A DNA stretch of 64,000 nt from the NCBI RefSeq assembly GCF_009811555.1, contig NZ_BLIN01000005.1:1121001-1185000 (forward strand), given 5' to 3'. A model generated the notes under the pieces. That model was not told the origin of the DNA. It was given only the letters and a program-made list of their open reading frames with translations, and made no database searches. Origin of the DNA: Streptomyces caniferus (lineage in GTDB: Bacteria > Actinomycetota > Actinomycetes > Streptomycetales > Streptomycetaceae). Positions 18,301-24,999 of this stretch are shown piece by piece; the first letter of the stretch is position 1; each line of letters begins with the position of its first letter. A program made the position numbers and the translations under genes.

Positions 18301-18678
18301 GCGAAGGTGTACTACAGCACGACCTATCGCACCGACCCGGCCGATGTCGCGGCGAAGAAGAAGCTCGACACGGAGAAGACCGGGGAGAAGAAGAAGGTCG
18401 ACAAGATGACCTCGGCCGAGGTGCAGCAGAACATCGCCGACCGCATCAACGCACGCTCGGACAAGTCCGCCGAACGGGCCGCCAAGGAAATCGCGGCGGC
18501 GCAGAAGCTCGGCGAGGCGGACGCGCGCAAGGAACTCAAGAAGATCATCGAGCGCGAGTACAGCAAGCGGAAGGACGACGCGACGACGGAGGAGAAGCAG
18601 GCCATGGTCCGGGAGATGGACCGGCACATCGATCACCTGGACAAGACCTGGCGGAAGATCCAGCCGAGCCTGATGTGA
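12388..18678 (+). CDS. Giant polymorphic toxin: WXG100/CpnT-like N-terminus, papain-fold deamidase-like domain, C-terminal deaminase-like domain
   Basis: A 2,096-residue protein from a GTG start. Residues 1-190 are helical and include FNWPTADEDKL and a hydrophobic stretch, like the WXG100-type N-terminus of CpnT-like toxins. Residues 230-1120 are Ser/Gly/Pro/Asp/Thr-rich linker. Residues about 1130-1310 match papain-fold toxin 1 (glutamine deamidase type): NNCADC with candidate nucleophile Cys1187, GGGHAF with His1277, and WVDTQSG with Asp1292. A second low-complexity linker runs to about 1690. Residues about 1830-2000 look like a zinc nucleic-acid or nucleotide deaminase: HSE (His1920, Glu1922) and EREPC...KC (Cys1951, Cys1960). 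A Lys/Glu-rich coiled coil ends the protein. No signal peptide; type VII export is inferred. Confidence 0.82.
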   Translation: MSLMLPDALEWVLEMLGFNWPTADEDKLMDSAQKWRDFAAGVEDLQHQGVKAAGNVTSQNSGDSIDGFHTTWEKFAGGSGYFADARSAANAIATALDAAAGLVIGMKVAVIAQLAILAAEIIAAQAAAPFTFGLSEVAAAAATVATRAIVRKIIKEVAKQLLDAALETAKEPAVSALQAMISDVIAQSVNMSFDAQNGFDAGRTVKKGAEEGVNALKNSGQTFAESLRDGAGAKAGHHVRNGMESAAGHGSGADSGHDSAPDSSSGKPGKGLGGDGGDGGASNDGSKSGSSGGETAAGTSGSGDSSSSGGSSASGDSSTSDNSSASGSSSSSGDSSTSGASHGASGGGGSSSGGASHSGGSGGGNSHTGTGVTANSAPSDSGSPAGAHGASNPASDGGHAPGNGGQSGPAPSDSPSPDRLTPFDAGYHESQNGGGTSPDSPADSSHSSHSSSATSSPPSSSVSPDSSPSPDTGSSRPDTSPSADPGARPDGAPAADSRPDSAPDSSAGPDAATRSDSGVGPDSTAGPSPDSGARPDAGSTPSPESSHGDGPPASDTGSRPDQGSSPDPVHTDRDSSPTPDAGARPDSEPSPTPAHSDGTPGDAHGTPDHTNGTPSHADSTPGHADGAVSAPAHDGDTASEPVQHSTPGPGPGPGESGPDSSHSPDHSSEHSPEHSPTPSSSPSPDPSSAPSPDSGNRSEAHVPSPSPAPDNGPTGSDPSHSPSGSDSDNSSNGNGGSGGRVGMPSGAMPHAASSHSSSASSYGSPQQHGPHQTHDDNDVTMHTDSATTFAPPPTSAPNASQTGGDPSPSPSSSTPSSSSAATPGVAMGGGSVPTPSAPAGAHASAGAPPASAPPRSTPAGHGTPPRSTPARDPRTAPYGDPRTTPPRQRPGTPDQASRPRPTPPRADTPRTEQPRGNESSPHQPQTPSPSPSPSPNEGPENHGPEQKPTTGPDSNATKTPETGKPDASESTPDATHQNDAQPDDNKPNAPQPDDNKNDNGKNDDAEHDEGAGKDDDGKSDNAPADDSHPDGKDSPESDPNTDANPDTDSDSDSKPDTEPDADTDSDSDSKPDTEPDADTDSHSDSDSDAEPGSDPDADTDADTDTDSDSDADPDAHDDRPGLDDIRAGIQEAPGGLLPPDPADQQALVDAIPRNDDGTPQRFPDPFGDWAQLQNDGGTGVSGRSNNCADCSRSFLETWYGNPQVSAPRTPDLNADGTPDHWSPETDANENIIDWSGAPHSYAGTSPDGHDAIAQDLLKAGPGSSAIVQVNWAEGGGHAFNAVNHDGRIVWVDTQSGEVSEQPINTDGATDVFYIPLDADRNPLHSAPDPAADSGSSDEGHATSDQPDTQHTDAQDSHTQGADTQDTDTQHPDSQPPEAQSPDTPQSDSSDSHPSQSNPTESDSPKSEPTESNPPRSDPTQSDSPKSDPVEPDPAQSDSPNSNSNSPQSDSPQSDSPQSDAPSQTDHTPSDANDSANHPAGGNPQESPGNHVDNNVNAGDSAQSTSLSSGPSADGPTGGQPRPGGHDTQPSGGGASRNPGDAPPRDADPQSNDSNRSAPGQPDTTAPGTPGGRPDPTPADGRPKQSPPEGRPTQSPPDGRPQSPAPDGRPTQPTPDAPSGKRKASNPPPADNQPSGSGNGTKRPRTDPDHEGLAALNLDDSPSPSTKSDDDAMDVDKKEPYSDPHDRGDSDTSEQERKGDRTLDAEAEGAKEYGIPPDKLQNELRRDRDVHRVPLDNVHNHLDSWAKDGNLAQVLRTSTGDAAPSSSDAGKGPRAFTESDLEQRLPGFKNLERGERLAVVSSLARLSVGFHEQHGVGKNPENVDKPYRKKGEDDPKAESRDSAAKNAEESLGVRGHRKSSDKLLNSLKLDPIPPSLKNNSPDLTDRNYAVLEVEGPTPGGETHYVTDSSVPVGEKYVSGRHSEKHLADWLKRVNQGDNTYTPKAVYTEREPCGMGQGHAKCSTVLREKALDDAKVYYSTTYRTDPADVAAKKKLDTEKTGEKKKVDKMTSAEVQQNIADRINARSDKSAERAAKEIAAAQKLGEADARKELKKIIEREYSKRKDDATTEEKQAMVREMDRHIDHLDKTWRKIQPSLM
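15529..15624 (+). repeat. Perfect 48-bp tandem duplication inside the toxin linker
   Basis: Two identical 48-base units, each encoding a 16-residue Asp/Ser/Pro/Thr block (DSDSDSKPDTEPDADT), lie side by side at 15529-15576 and 15577-15624. Related six-base GACTCG/GACGCC steps continue on both sides to about 15740. The frame is kept, so copy-number change would lengthen or shorten the acidic linker without breaking the gene. Confidence 0.9.
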
Positions 18679-18831
18679 CCGGCCGGCCGCCCCGGTCCCC
18701 GGTGTCACCGCCCGCCCCGGGGCGGCGACGCCGGGCCCTCTCGGCGGCGCCGGACCCCCGCGGCGGAGACGGGCCCCCGCGACGGCGACACGGGTACCCG
18801 AACCAGCGTGCCGCCGAGTCCCTCCCGGCCC

Positions 18832-19815
18832 TCAGATGTCCAGTGCGCCCCTGAACCGGCCGTGTCCGACCTCCGGGCTGGTCACGGCGAGCCAGCCGTG
18901 GCCCACCCGGTCGAGCACCTCGACGGTCGACGGCTGGACGGAGATCCAGGACGCCGCCTCCTCCGGGTCCCGGACGCCTTCGGCGTACTCCTCGGCCTCC
19001 TCCGGGTCGTAGAGTTCGTCGTCCTCGTCCTGCATCAGGTCCCGCTCGAACTCCATGGGTTCGCCGACCCATACGGGATCGCCGTACGTGCGATGGCCGC
19101 GCTTGTCCTGCCCGTTCTCCGCGACCCACCACACCCGCGCGCCGTTGTACTCGTCCACCGCGTAGAAATGGGCTTCGCGGCATTGGGAACTGAGCTTTTC
19201 GACGGCTTGTGCCCAATTGTCGTTGAGATAGTCGGCACCGTAGACGAGTCGCCAGCCATCGAATTCGGGCGTGATGAATACGCGGTATTCCGTGCTGGTG
19301 GTGCCGTCGGCAGAGCGATGCTCCAGCGAATTCTCCTGGTGCAGGGCCGCGGACACGCCCAGGGACGTGGTCACGGGCTGCGCGTCGTGCAGACCCAACG
19401 CCCGGACGATGTCCTTCACTTCCGCCCGCGGCACCGCCACCCAGGCGTCGGCCGGCAGGTCCCCGGGCGTTTCGTCCAGCAGCTTGACCCGTACGAGCCG
19501 CTCGACGGCCGCCCGGTCGGCAGGAGCCAGGGCAGCGCCACCGCCGACGTCCGCGAGCATCCGGAGCGCGGCCGGCCGCAGGCGTCCGGGGCCTTCGCTG
19601 CGCACCCTTCTCAGCGGCTCGATCGCCGCGTCGCCGAGGCGCCGCACGCACGCCTCCGCCGCCGATCGGCCGGCCCCGTCCTCCTCGCCGAGCAACGGCA
19701 GGAGGTGCTCCACGACCGGGGCGCCGAGCGCGACCAGCCGGTCCGTCGCTGCCCTGCGCTCTTCCCGGTCCACGGCTGCCAGTTGATGTACCAGCCCGGC
19801 GATGTCCTTACCCAT
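18832..19815 (-). CDS. HEAT-repeat-like protein with unknown C-terminal domain; immunity candidate
   Basis: A 327-residue soluble protein. Residues 1-110 hold HEAT-like helical pairs (LVHQLAAVDREERRAATDRL; GAPVVEHLLPLLGEEDG; LGDAAIEPLRRV). The C-terminal half has a mixed, acidic domain with YRVFITPEFDGWRLVYGAD, HFYAVDEYNGARVWWVAENG and a DEDDELYDPEEAEE acidic patch, a composition often seen in toxin-immunity proteins. I chose the ATG of MGKDIAGL; a longer frame adds an Arg/Ala-rich stretch unlike a real N-terminus. It converges on the toxin gene with 153 bp between stops. An immunity role is inference; convergent orientation is unusual for one. Confidence 0.65.
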   Translation of the reverse strand: MGKDIAGLVHQLAAVDREERRAATDRLVALGAPVVEHLLPLLGEEDGAGRSAAEACVRRLGDAAIEPLRRVRSEGPGRLRPAALRMLADVGGGAALAPADRAAVERLVRVKLLDETPGDLPADAWVAVPRAEVKDIVRALGLHDAQPVTTSLGVSAALHQENSLEHRSADGTTSTEYRVFITPEFDGWRLVYGADYLNDNWAQAVEKLSSQCREAHFYAVDEYNGARVWWVAENGQDKRGHRTYGDPVWVGEPMEFERDLMQDEDDELYDPEEAEEYAEGVRDPEEAASWISVQPSTVEVLDRVGHGWLAVTSPEVGHGRFRGALDI

Positions 19816-20287
19816 GGGAAAGACCCTAACCGAGCAGCTACCGGGACCCTCCGCGGCTGCGGCCCCAGCCACCCGCCGACAGGCCGCTGACCGCCCCACC
19901 CGGTCATCGCTCCCACTCACCGCTCCCACTCACCGGCGGGGCGGGCAGCGGCTCTGCGAGGAACCCTCCCCTCCCCACCGAATGACGAAAATCGGGAGCG
20001 CCATCCGTCGCCAAAGGATATGATTTCGCGGATCAATCTGCGGCTCTCCTGACCTGCCGCGCCGATGGCTCGCATCATGATCAGCGGGATGCGCCGGCGG
20101 CAGGGTACAGGGAGAGGCTCCCGAATTCCTCGTACACCCGGTCGGGTACCGGGTGCATCGCGCTGGCCGAAAATCTTCGTGGTTCGGCCTTTTCCGTGAA
20201 TCCCGGATCTGCCTATGTTTCCCCAAGAGATCGCCGCTCCCGGAACCACCGCCGACCAACGCCCTCAGCATCCTGGAGGACAGCCCC
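19816..20287. other. Divergent spacer upstream of HEAT-like gene and S9 peptidase
   Basis: No gene is supported in this 472-bp spacer. It holds a TATGAT box at 20019-20024, without a convincing partner hexamer, and an inverted repeat CACCCGGT-N5-ACCGGGTG at 20135-20155 that could be an operator for the peptidase gene. Confidence 0.45.
20135..20155. promoter_or_regulatory. Inverted repeat CACCCGGT-N5-ACCGGGTG
   Basis: Perfect 8-bp arms separated by 5 bases, 133 bp ahead of the S9 peptidase start. No T-run follows on either strand, so an operator is likelier than a terminator. The cognate regulator is unknown. Confidence 0.35.
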
Positions 20288-22564
20288 TTGCCCAGCAAAA
20301 GCACGAACTCCACGCACGACACCCACTCCGCGCACGCCGTCAGCTCCTCCGACTCCCCCGGCTCGGCCGACTCCCCCGACTCCTCGGAATTTCCACGCCA
20401 ATTCGCCCGCACCCGCCGCTTCTCCCTCGGCGTGCCCCGGAAATTCACCCTCTCCCCCGACGGCACCCGGGTGCTCTTCGTCCGCACGGGCTCGGGCACC
20501 GATCCCGTCGGCCGTCTATGGCAGCACGAGGACGGCGAGGAAAGGCTGTTGGCCGATCCGGCGCTCCTGGTGGGAGCCGGTTCCGGCACGGTTCCCGAGG
20601 AGGAGCGGCTGCGCCGGGAGCGCGCCCGTGAACGATCCGAGGGCGTGGTGTCCTACGCGACGGACGACGCCGCCCGTCTCGTGGCGTTCGCACTCTCCGG
20701 AGCCCTGTGGGCGGTGCGTACCGAGGGCGGCACCCCGTTCTCCGTCCCGGCGGCGGGTCCGGTGGTCGACCCCCGCCCCTCCCCCGACGGCCGGCACATC
20801 GCCTATGTGAGCCGTCGCAGTTTCCACGTCGTCGATCTGAGCGGTACCGACCGCCAACTGGCCCGCACGGACGGCCCGGACGTCTCCTACGGGCTCGCCG
20901 AATACGTGGCCGCCGAGTCCATGGGCCGGATGCGCGGCTACTGGTGGGCGCCGGACAGCCGCCACGTCCTGGTGAGCAGGGTCGACACCGGCCCCGTGGA
21001 GCGCCGTTACATAGGCGATCCGGCCGATCCGACGCGGCCGCCGCGGGCCGTTCCGTACCCGGCGGCCGGCACGCCCAACGCGGAGGTGACCCTGCAGATC
21101 CTCTCCCTGGAGGGCGAGCGGGTCGACGTGGAATGGGACCGCAAGGCGTACGAGTACCTCGTGGGCGCCGGCTGGGACGCGCACGGGCCGTACCTCGCCG
21201 TACAGAGCCGCGACCAGCGCACGGTCCGCACGCTCTCGGTCGACCCGGCGACGGGAGCCACCGATGTCCTGCACGAGCGGACCGATCCCGCATGGGTGGA
21301 GCTCGTCGACGGCACCCCGGCGCGTACGGCATCGGGGGCCCTGGTGCTCCCCGAGGACGACGGCGACACCCGGTATCTGACCGTCGGCGGCCGGCGGGTC
21401 ACCCCGGACGGGCTGCAGTTGTGCGCGGTCCTCGGGGTCGAGGGCGAGCAGGTGCTGTTCACCGCGAGCGAGGACCCGTTGGAGACCCAAGTGTGGCGCC
21501 ATGAGCCCGGCCACGGCTGCCGTCGGCTGAGCCGGGGCTCCGGCAGGTACACCGGCGTGGGGCGGGGCGGCACGGTCGTCCTGGCGGGCGTGACGCCGCG
21601 GGGCGACGAAGTCGGTGTGCTGTGGGGAACGGGTGCGGGACCGGGGTCGGGAACGGGACCAGGTACGAGGCCGGGAACGGGAACGGGACCCGGTAGAGGA
21701 CCGGGAACGGGACCGGGTACGGAGTCGGACGAGGAGGCGCGGTATCAGGCCATCGCCTCGCTCGCCGAGCAGCCGTCGGTCACCCCGCGACCGCTCCATC
21801 TCCGCCTCGGCGAGCGGCAGTTGCACGGCGCCCTCTTCCTGCCGTCGTGGCACGAGGAGGGCGCCGGGAAGCTGCCGGTGCTCCTCGACCCGTACGGGGG
21901 CCCGACCGTACAGCTCGTGGGACGGGGCCGCGGATGGAACAGCTGTGTGTCGCAGTGGTTCGCCGAGCAGGGGTTCGCGGTGCTGGTGGTCGACGGGCGC
22001 GGGACGCCGAACCGCGGCCCGGCCTGGGAGAAGACCATCCACGGCGACCAGCTCACGCCCGCGCTGGAGGACCAGATGGACGCGCTGCGGGCGGCCGGGG
22101 CGCACTGCGACGACCTGGATCTGACGCGCGTGGCGATCCGCGGCTGGTCGTTCGGCGGGTTCCTCGCCGCGGCCGCCGTGCTGCACCACCCCGAGGTCTT
22201 CCACGCGGCCGTCGCCGGCGCGCCGCCCACCGATCAGCGCCTGTACGACACCCACTGGAAGGAGCGGTACCTGGGGCACCCGGAGCAGCAGCCGGAGAAC
22301 TATGTGCGCTCCTCCCTGACCGGCCACGGTCATCTGCTGCGTCGCCCCCTGCTGCTGGTCCACGGGCTCGCGGACGACAATGTGGCCGCCGCGCACACCC
22401 TGCGCTTCTCGGCGGAGCTGCTCGCGGCGGGCAAACCGCACAGCGTGCTCCCGCTCCCCGGCGCGACCCATCTGCCGGCCGACGACGCGGTCAATGAGCA
22501 GTTGCTGCACTTCCAGCGGGACTTCCTGCTGGACGCGCTGGCCGAGCGCGGCGACGGGGAGTGA
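20288..22564 (+). CDS. S9-family prolyl oligopeptidase / dipeptidyl-peptidase IV-like serine peptidase
   Basis: A 758-residue enzyme with an N-terminal beta-propeller and a C-terminal alpha/beta-hydrolase domain. Catalytic residues visible are Ser621 in GWSFGG, Asp in HGLADDN (696 or 697) and His728 in GATHLP. A KFTLSPDGTRVLFVR propeller repeat opens the core. The family removes dipeptides or cleaves short peptides after proline. No signal peptide is seen, so it is probably cytoplasmic. I chose the TTG start because GGAGGA stands 7 bases ahead; upstream codons are not protein-like. An insert of about 35 residues made only of Gly, Pro, Thr and Arg (about 448-480) is an oddity. Confidence 0.88.
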   Translation: MPSKSTNSTHDTHSAHAVSSSDSPGSADSPDSSEFPRQFARTRRFSLGVPRKFTLSPDGTRVLFVRTGSGTDPVGRLWQHEDGEERLLADPALLVGAGSGTVPEEERLRRERARERSEGVVSYATDDAARLVAFALSGALWAVRTEGGTPFSVPAAGPVVDPRPSPDGRHIAYVSRRSFHVVDLSGTDRQLARTDGPDVSYGLAEYVAAESMGRMRGYWWAPDSRHVLVSRVDTGPVERRYIGDPADPTRPPRAVPYPAAGTPNAEVTLQILSLEGERVDVEWDRKAYEYLVGAGWDAHGPYLAVQSRDQRTVRTLSVDPATGATDVLHERTDPAWVELVDGTPARTASGALVLPEDDGDTRYLTVGGRRVTPDGLQLCAVLGVEGEQVLFTASEDPLETQVWRHEPGHGCRRLSRGSGRYTGVGRGGTVVLAGVTPRGDEVGVLWGTGAGPGSGTGPGTRPGTGTGPGRGPGTGPGTESDEEARYQAIASLAEQPSVTPRPLHLRLGERQLHGALFLPSWHEEGAGKLPVLLDPYGGPTVQLVGRGRGWNSCVSQWFAEQGFAVLVVDGRGTPNRGPAWEKTIHGDQLTPALEDQMDALRAAGAHCDDLDLTRVAIRGWSFGGFLAAAAVLHHPEVFHAAVAGAPPTDQRLYDTHWKERYLGHPEQQPENYVRSSLTGHGHLLRRPLLLVHGLADDNVAAAHTLRFSAELLAAGKPHSVLPLPGATHLPADDAVNEQLLHFQRDFLLDALAERGDGE
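21629..21724 (+). repeat. Hexanucleotide-type GGAACGGGACC repeats coding a Gly/Pro/Thr insert
   Basis: About 95 bases of near-repeats of GGAACGGGA/CCGGGT encode a Gly-Thr-Gly-Pro low-complexity loop within the S9 peptidase. Each step is a multiple of three, so the reading frame is kept. Confidence 0.75.
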
Positions 22565-22940
22565 GGGAGTGAGACCGCCCCCACCGATCGGTACTTCCTT
22601 TCGCTGATCTCCTTCGTCTCCGCCCTCCGGTGCGTCGCATCGCCTCTGCCCTTCGGCGAATCCTTCGGTGCCTCCCGTCGGTGCCTCCCCTCGGTGATCC
22701 CGGTCGGTGCCTCCCGTCGGTGCCTCCCGTCGGTGATTCCGGTCGGTGATCCCGGTCGGTGAATCCGGTCGGTGAATCCCTACGGCCGTCCGACCTGGCG
22801 GTTCACCGTCGGCGTTGTGCTTCTGCGAAAGGAACGCGTCCCGCATTGAACACGCCGGGCCGCCCCTCCGTATGGACCCTGTGCAACGTCCATGGAGCAC
22901 AACGCGCACCGAAGGCACCACCATGAACCGGAGGCCCACC
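22565..22940. other. Intergenic region, mostly a 13-bp tandem repeat
   Basis: No gene is seen. The middle is taken up by the tandem repeat listed separately. The last 100 bases should carry the promoter and leader of the Rieske gene. Confidence 0.55.
22661..22776. repeat. 13-bp tandem repeat, about nine units of TCCCGTCGGTGCC
   Basis: Nine consecutive units of 13 bases (the first 12) share the core TCGGTG, with ends alternating between GCC, GAT and GAA. They run from 22661 to 22776, ahead of the Rieske gene. There are no spacers, so this is a minisatellite, not a CRISPR array. Confidence 0.9.
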
Positions 22941-23507
22941 ATGGCTCGACAGGCAGCGTCGCAGCGGACCGAGACCGATGCGACGACGGCGACGGAGGAG
23001 ACCGGCCCGGCTCCGGCAGAGCGCGGAGCGGCGCGGCGGACCGTCGTCGCGGCCGTCGGCGCGGCCGGGCTGACGGCGGCGCTCGCGGCCTGCGGAGGCG
23101 GCACGGCGGACGCGGGGAGCGGCGATTCCAAGGCCGCCGGTGGGGGCGACCAGGCCGGCAGCTCGGGGGCGAGCGGTGGGGGCGACGGCTCGGCCGGAGG
23201 TGACGCCGCCGGTGGGGGCGGCACCATCCTCGCCAAGACGTCGGAGATCCCCAAGGGCGGCGGCAAGATCTTCAAGGCCGACAAGGTCGTCGTCACCCAG
23301 CCACAGGACGGCGACATCAAGGCGTTCTCCGCGATCTGCACCCACGCGGGCTGCGTCGTCGGCGAGGTCTCCGGCGGCACCATCAACTGCATGTGTCACG
23401 GCAGCAAGTTCGACATCACCGATGGCAGCGTGAAGAAGGGTCCCGCCACCAAGGGGCTGGCGCCGGCCAAGGTGAATGTGAAGGGCGGTTCGGTCAGCCT
23501 CGGCTGA
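22941..23507 (+). CDS. Rieske [2Fe-2S] lipoprotein, Tat-type signal
   Basis: A 188-residue protein carrying a signal of the Tat-lipoprotein type: twin Arg (ARRTVV) followed by a hydrophobic stretch and lipobox AALAAC. A 50-residue Gly/Ala/Ser linker leads to the Rieske domain. Its two cluster-binding boxes are CTHAGC (133-138) and CMCHGS (150-155), giving the Cys-His/Cys-His ligands plus the two disulphide cysteines of bc1-type Rieske proteins. It likely transfers electrons at the outer membrane face; its partner oxidase is not nearby. Start is the ATG with GGAGG 6 bases ahead; the ATG six codons earlier (22923) is also possible. Confidence 0.88.
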   Translation: MARQAASQRTETDATTATEETGPAPAERGAARRTVVAAVGAAGLTAALAACGGGTADAGSGDSKAAGGGDQAGSSGASGGGDGSAGGDAAGGGGTILAKTSEIPKGGGKIFKADKVVVTQPQDGDIKAFSAICTHAGCVVGEVSGGTINCMCHGSKFDITDGSVKKGPATKGLAPAKVNVKGGSVSLG

Positions 23508-23661
23508 CGCGGTGGCCCCAGCCGCCCCCGGTAGGCTGGAACCCCGGGCACGGATGTCGCTGGGCGACGGCCACCGGAGCGCTGGGGCGAATCGGGGGCA
23601 GCGAGGCCCCAGCGCGCTCTGCTTCGGGCCGCCGCCCTCGGCAAGCGGATGGGCACGGCGA

Positions 23662-23964
23662 GTGCTGTGCCCATCCGTGATCCGCGTCCCGCGCGCCGAT
23701 ATCGACGAGACCCGGCTGCACCCCGTCGAAGGGCGGACGGTCTGTCCCTACAAGGGCCTGTGCCACTACTACGGCATCGGCGACCAGGACCGCGCCGTCT
23801 GGTCGTACCGCACCGCCTACCGGGAGGTCGACCGGATCGGCGACATGGTGTCGTTCGAGCCGGACCACGTCGAGGGCACTCTCGACGGCAGGCGTCTGCA
23901 CGTCGAGCCCGGGCCGAAGGCCATCTCCCACGGCCTGGACGCCGACGAGGCCAAGGTCCGCTGA
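23662..23964 (+). pseudogene. DUF427-family protein, N-terminally truncated
   Basis: The 100 residues seen match the core of DUF427: VIRVPRADIDETRL, TVCPYKGLCHYYGI, AVWSYRTAY, IGDMVSFEPDHVEGTLDG. Usual members have about 30-40 more residues ahead, with a first beta hairpin leading to the VPRAD segment. Here the bases before 23662 give no such sequence in any frame, so the gene has lost its start or begins late from a GTG (23662 or 23677). No strong ribosome site is present. A decayed copy is likeliest; a short working variant is possible. Confidence 0.6.
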
Positions 23965-24053
23965 CCACCTGGCCACCTGCCCATCCGGCGTTCCATGCCG
24001 GCGCCCGAGGCCGACGGCCACGGGTCGGCGATCAGTCGGCCCATGGCTACGGT

Positions 24054-24701
24054 TCAGCGGCCACGGCGTGGTCGTCCCCACCTGCTCAGCACGTCGTCGG
24101 TGGTGGTGACGGTGGCGACCAGGGCGAGAGTGTTGCGGACCATCGCGCGGACGTAGTCGGCAGGCACCCCCGCGATGGCGTCCGCGGGCACCACCGCGGT
24201 GTAACCGAGATTGACCGCGTCGAACACCGCATTGGGGATGGCCACATTCGCCGACACTCCGGTGACGACGAGCGTCCGGCATCCGAAGTTGCGCAGCAGC
24301 GCGTCCACTTCGGTGCCGGCGACCGGCGAGAGGCCGTGCAGTCTGCGCACCACGAGGTCGTCCTCCGAAACGGGTATCGGATCGGCGATGCGTACCGCCA
24401 TGGACCCGGTGAGCTGCTGGACGGGCAGCCGCTCGGCGGCCTTGAAGAGGCGGGCGTTGCGACTGGCGCCGCGGCCGTCGGGACGACGTTCGGCCACGGC
24501 GTGCAGCACCTGTACGCCGGTGTCGTGGGCGGCCGCCACCAGCCGGGCGACATTCGCCAGCGCCCCCGATGTGCGAGCCGCGTCCGCGAGTTCGGGCAAC
24601 GCGCTGTCCGGGCCGACCACACCGCGCTGGCACTCGACGGTGAGCAGCACCGTCGAGGCCGGGTCCAGTTGCTCCATGAGCCGTGCAGCACCCGAAGACA
24701 T
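24054..24701 (-). CDS. Isochorismatase-fold protein lacking the catalytic triad
   Basis: A 215-residue protein with the isochorismatase/nicotinamidase fold: first strand VLLTVECQRGVVG, middle RLHGLSP segment and last signature VVTGVSANVAIPNAVFDA. All three usual catalytic positions are altered: the Asp of the D-x-Q strand is Glu23, the Lys is Arg (119 or 120), and the nucleophile Cys of the T-G-V-x-x-x-x-C motif is Ala154. Normal hydrolase chemistry is therefore unlikely. GAGGGGAG 6 bases ahead supports the ATG. It stands alone, minus strand, convergent with the DUF427 remnant. It may be a binding or regulatory protein. Confidence 0.75.
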   Translation of the reverse strand: MSSGAARLMEQLDPASTVLLTVECQRGVVGPDSALPELADAARTSGALANVARLVAAAHDTGVQVLHAVAERRPDGRGASRNARLFKAAERLPVQQLTGSMAVRIADPIPVSEDDLVVRRLHGLSPVAGTEVDALLRNFGCRTLVVTGVSANVAIPNAVFDAVNLGYTAVVPADAIAGVPADYVRAMVRNTLALVATVTTTDDVLSRWGRPRRGR

Positions 24702-24914
24702 CGCACTCCCCTCTGGCGGACATGAGTCATTGGCGGACGTGGATCTCTGCGGGAAATGCATCCCTGCCGAACGCGACTGCCTGGCCGAACGCGAGTGCCC
24801 GGCCGACGCGAGCCCCCGCCCGACGTGCGCGCCTGCCGGACCTGGTTGCTCGGTCTGTCCGAGCCGGGCGAGGGTACCGGGCATTGCGCACAGCAGGAAG
24901 AGCCCGCATGATTT

Positions 24915-24929
24915 CTGACACTCAGTCAG
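24915..24929. promoter_or_regulatory. TetR-type operator-like palindrome CTGAC-N5-GTCAG
   Basis: The 15-base sequence CTGACACTCAGTCAG has perfect 5-bp arms and strongly resembles operators of TetR-family repressors. It lies 70-85 bp ahead of the PPOX gene at 25000, in the spacer shared with the divergent isochorismatase-like gene. No TetR gene lies in the window. Confidence 0.5.
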
Positions 24930-24999
24930 TTAGCGGGTACGTGTCCGGCAAGTGGGTCAGTGCCCCATGAGCGGGGCGCACGGCGGAGGGCGGGGAACC

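Noticed and set aside
20153..20287. N-terminal extension of the S9 peptidase
   Set aside because: No ribosome site and an odd Cys/Pro-rich sequence; GGAGGA supports the TTG at 20288.
22661..22776. CRISPR array
   Set aside because: The 13-bp units touch each other with no unique spacers.
20516..23392. 958-codon minus-strand frame across the S9 peptidase and Rieske genes
   Set aside because: It covers two well-supported genes and the 13-bp repeat; a shadow of high GC3.
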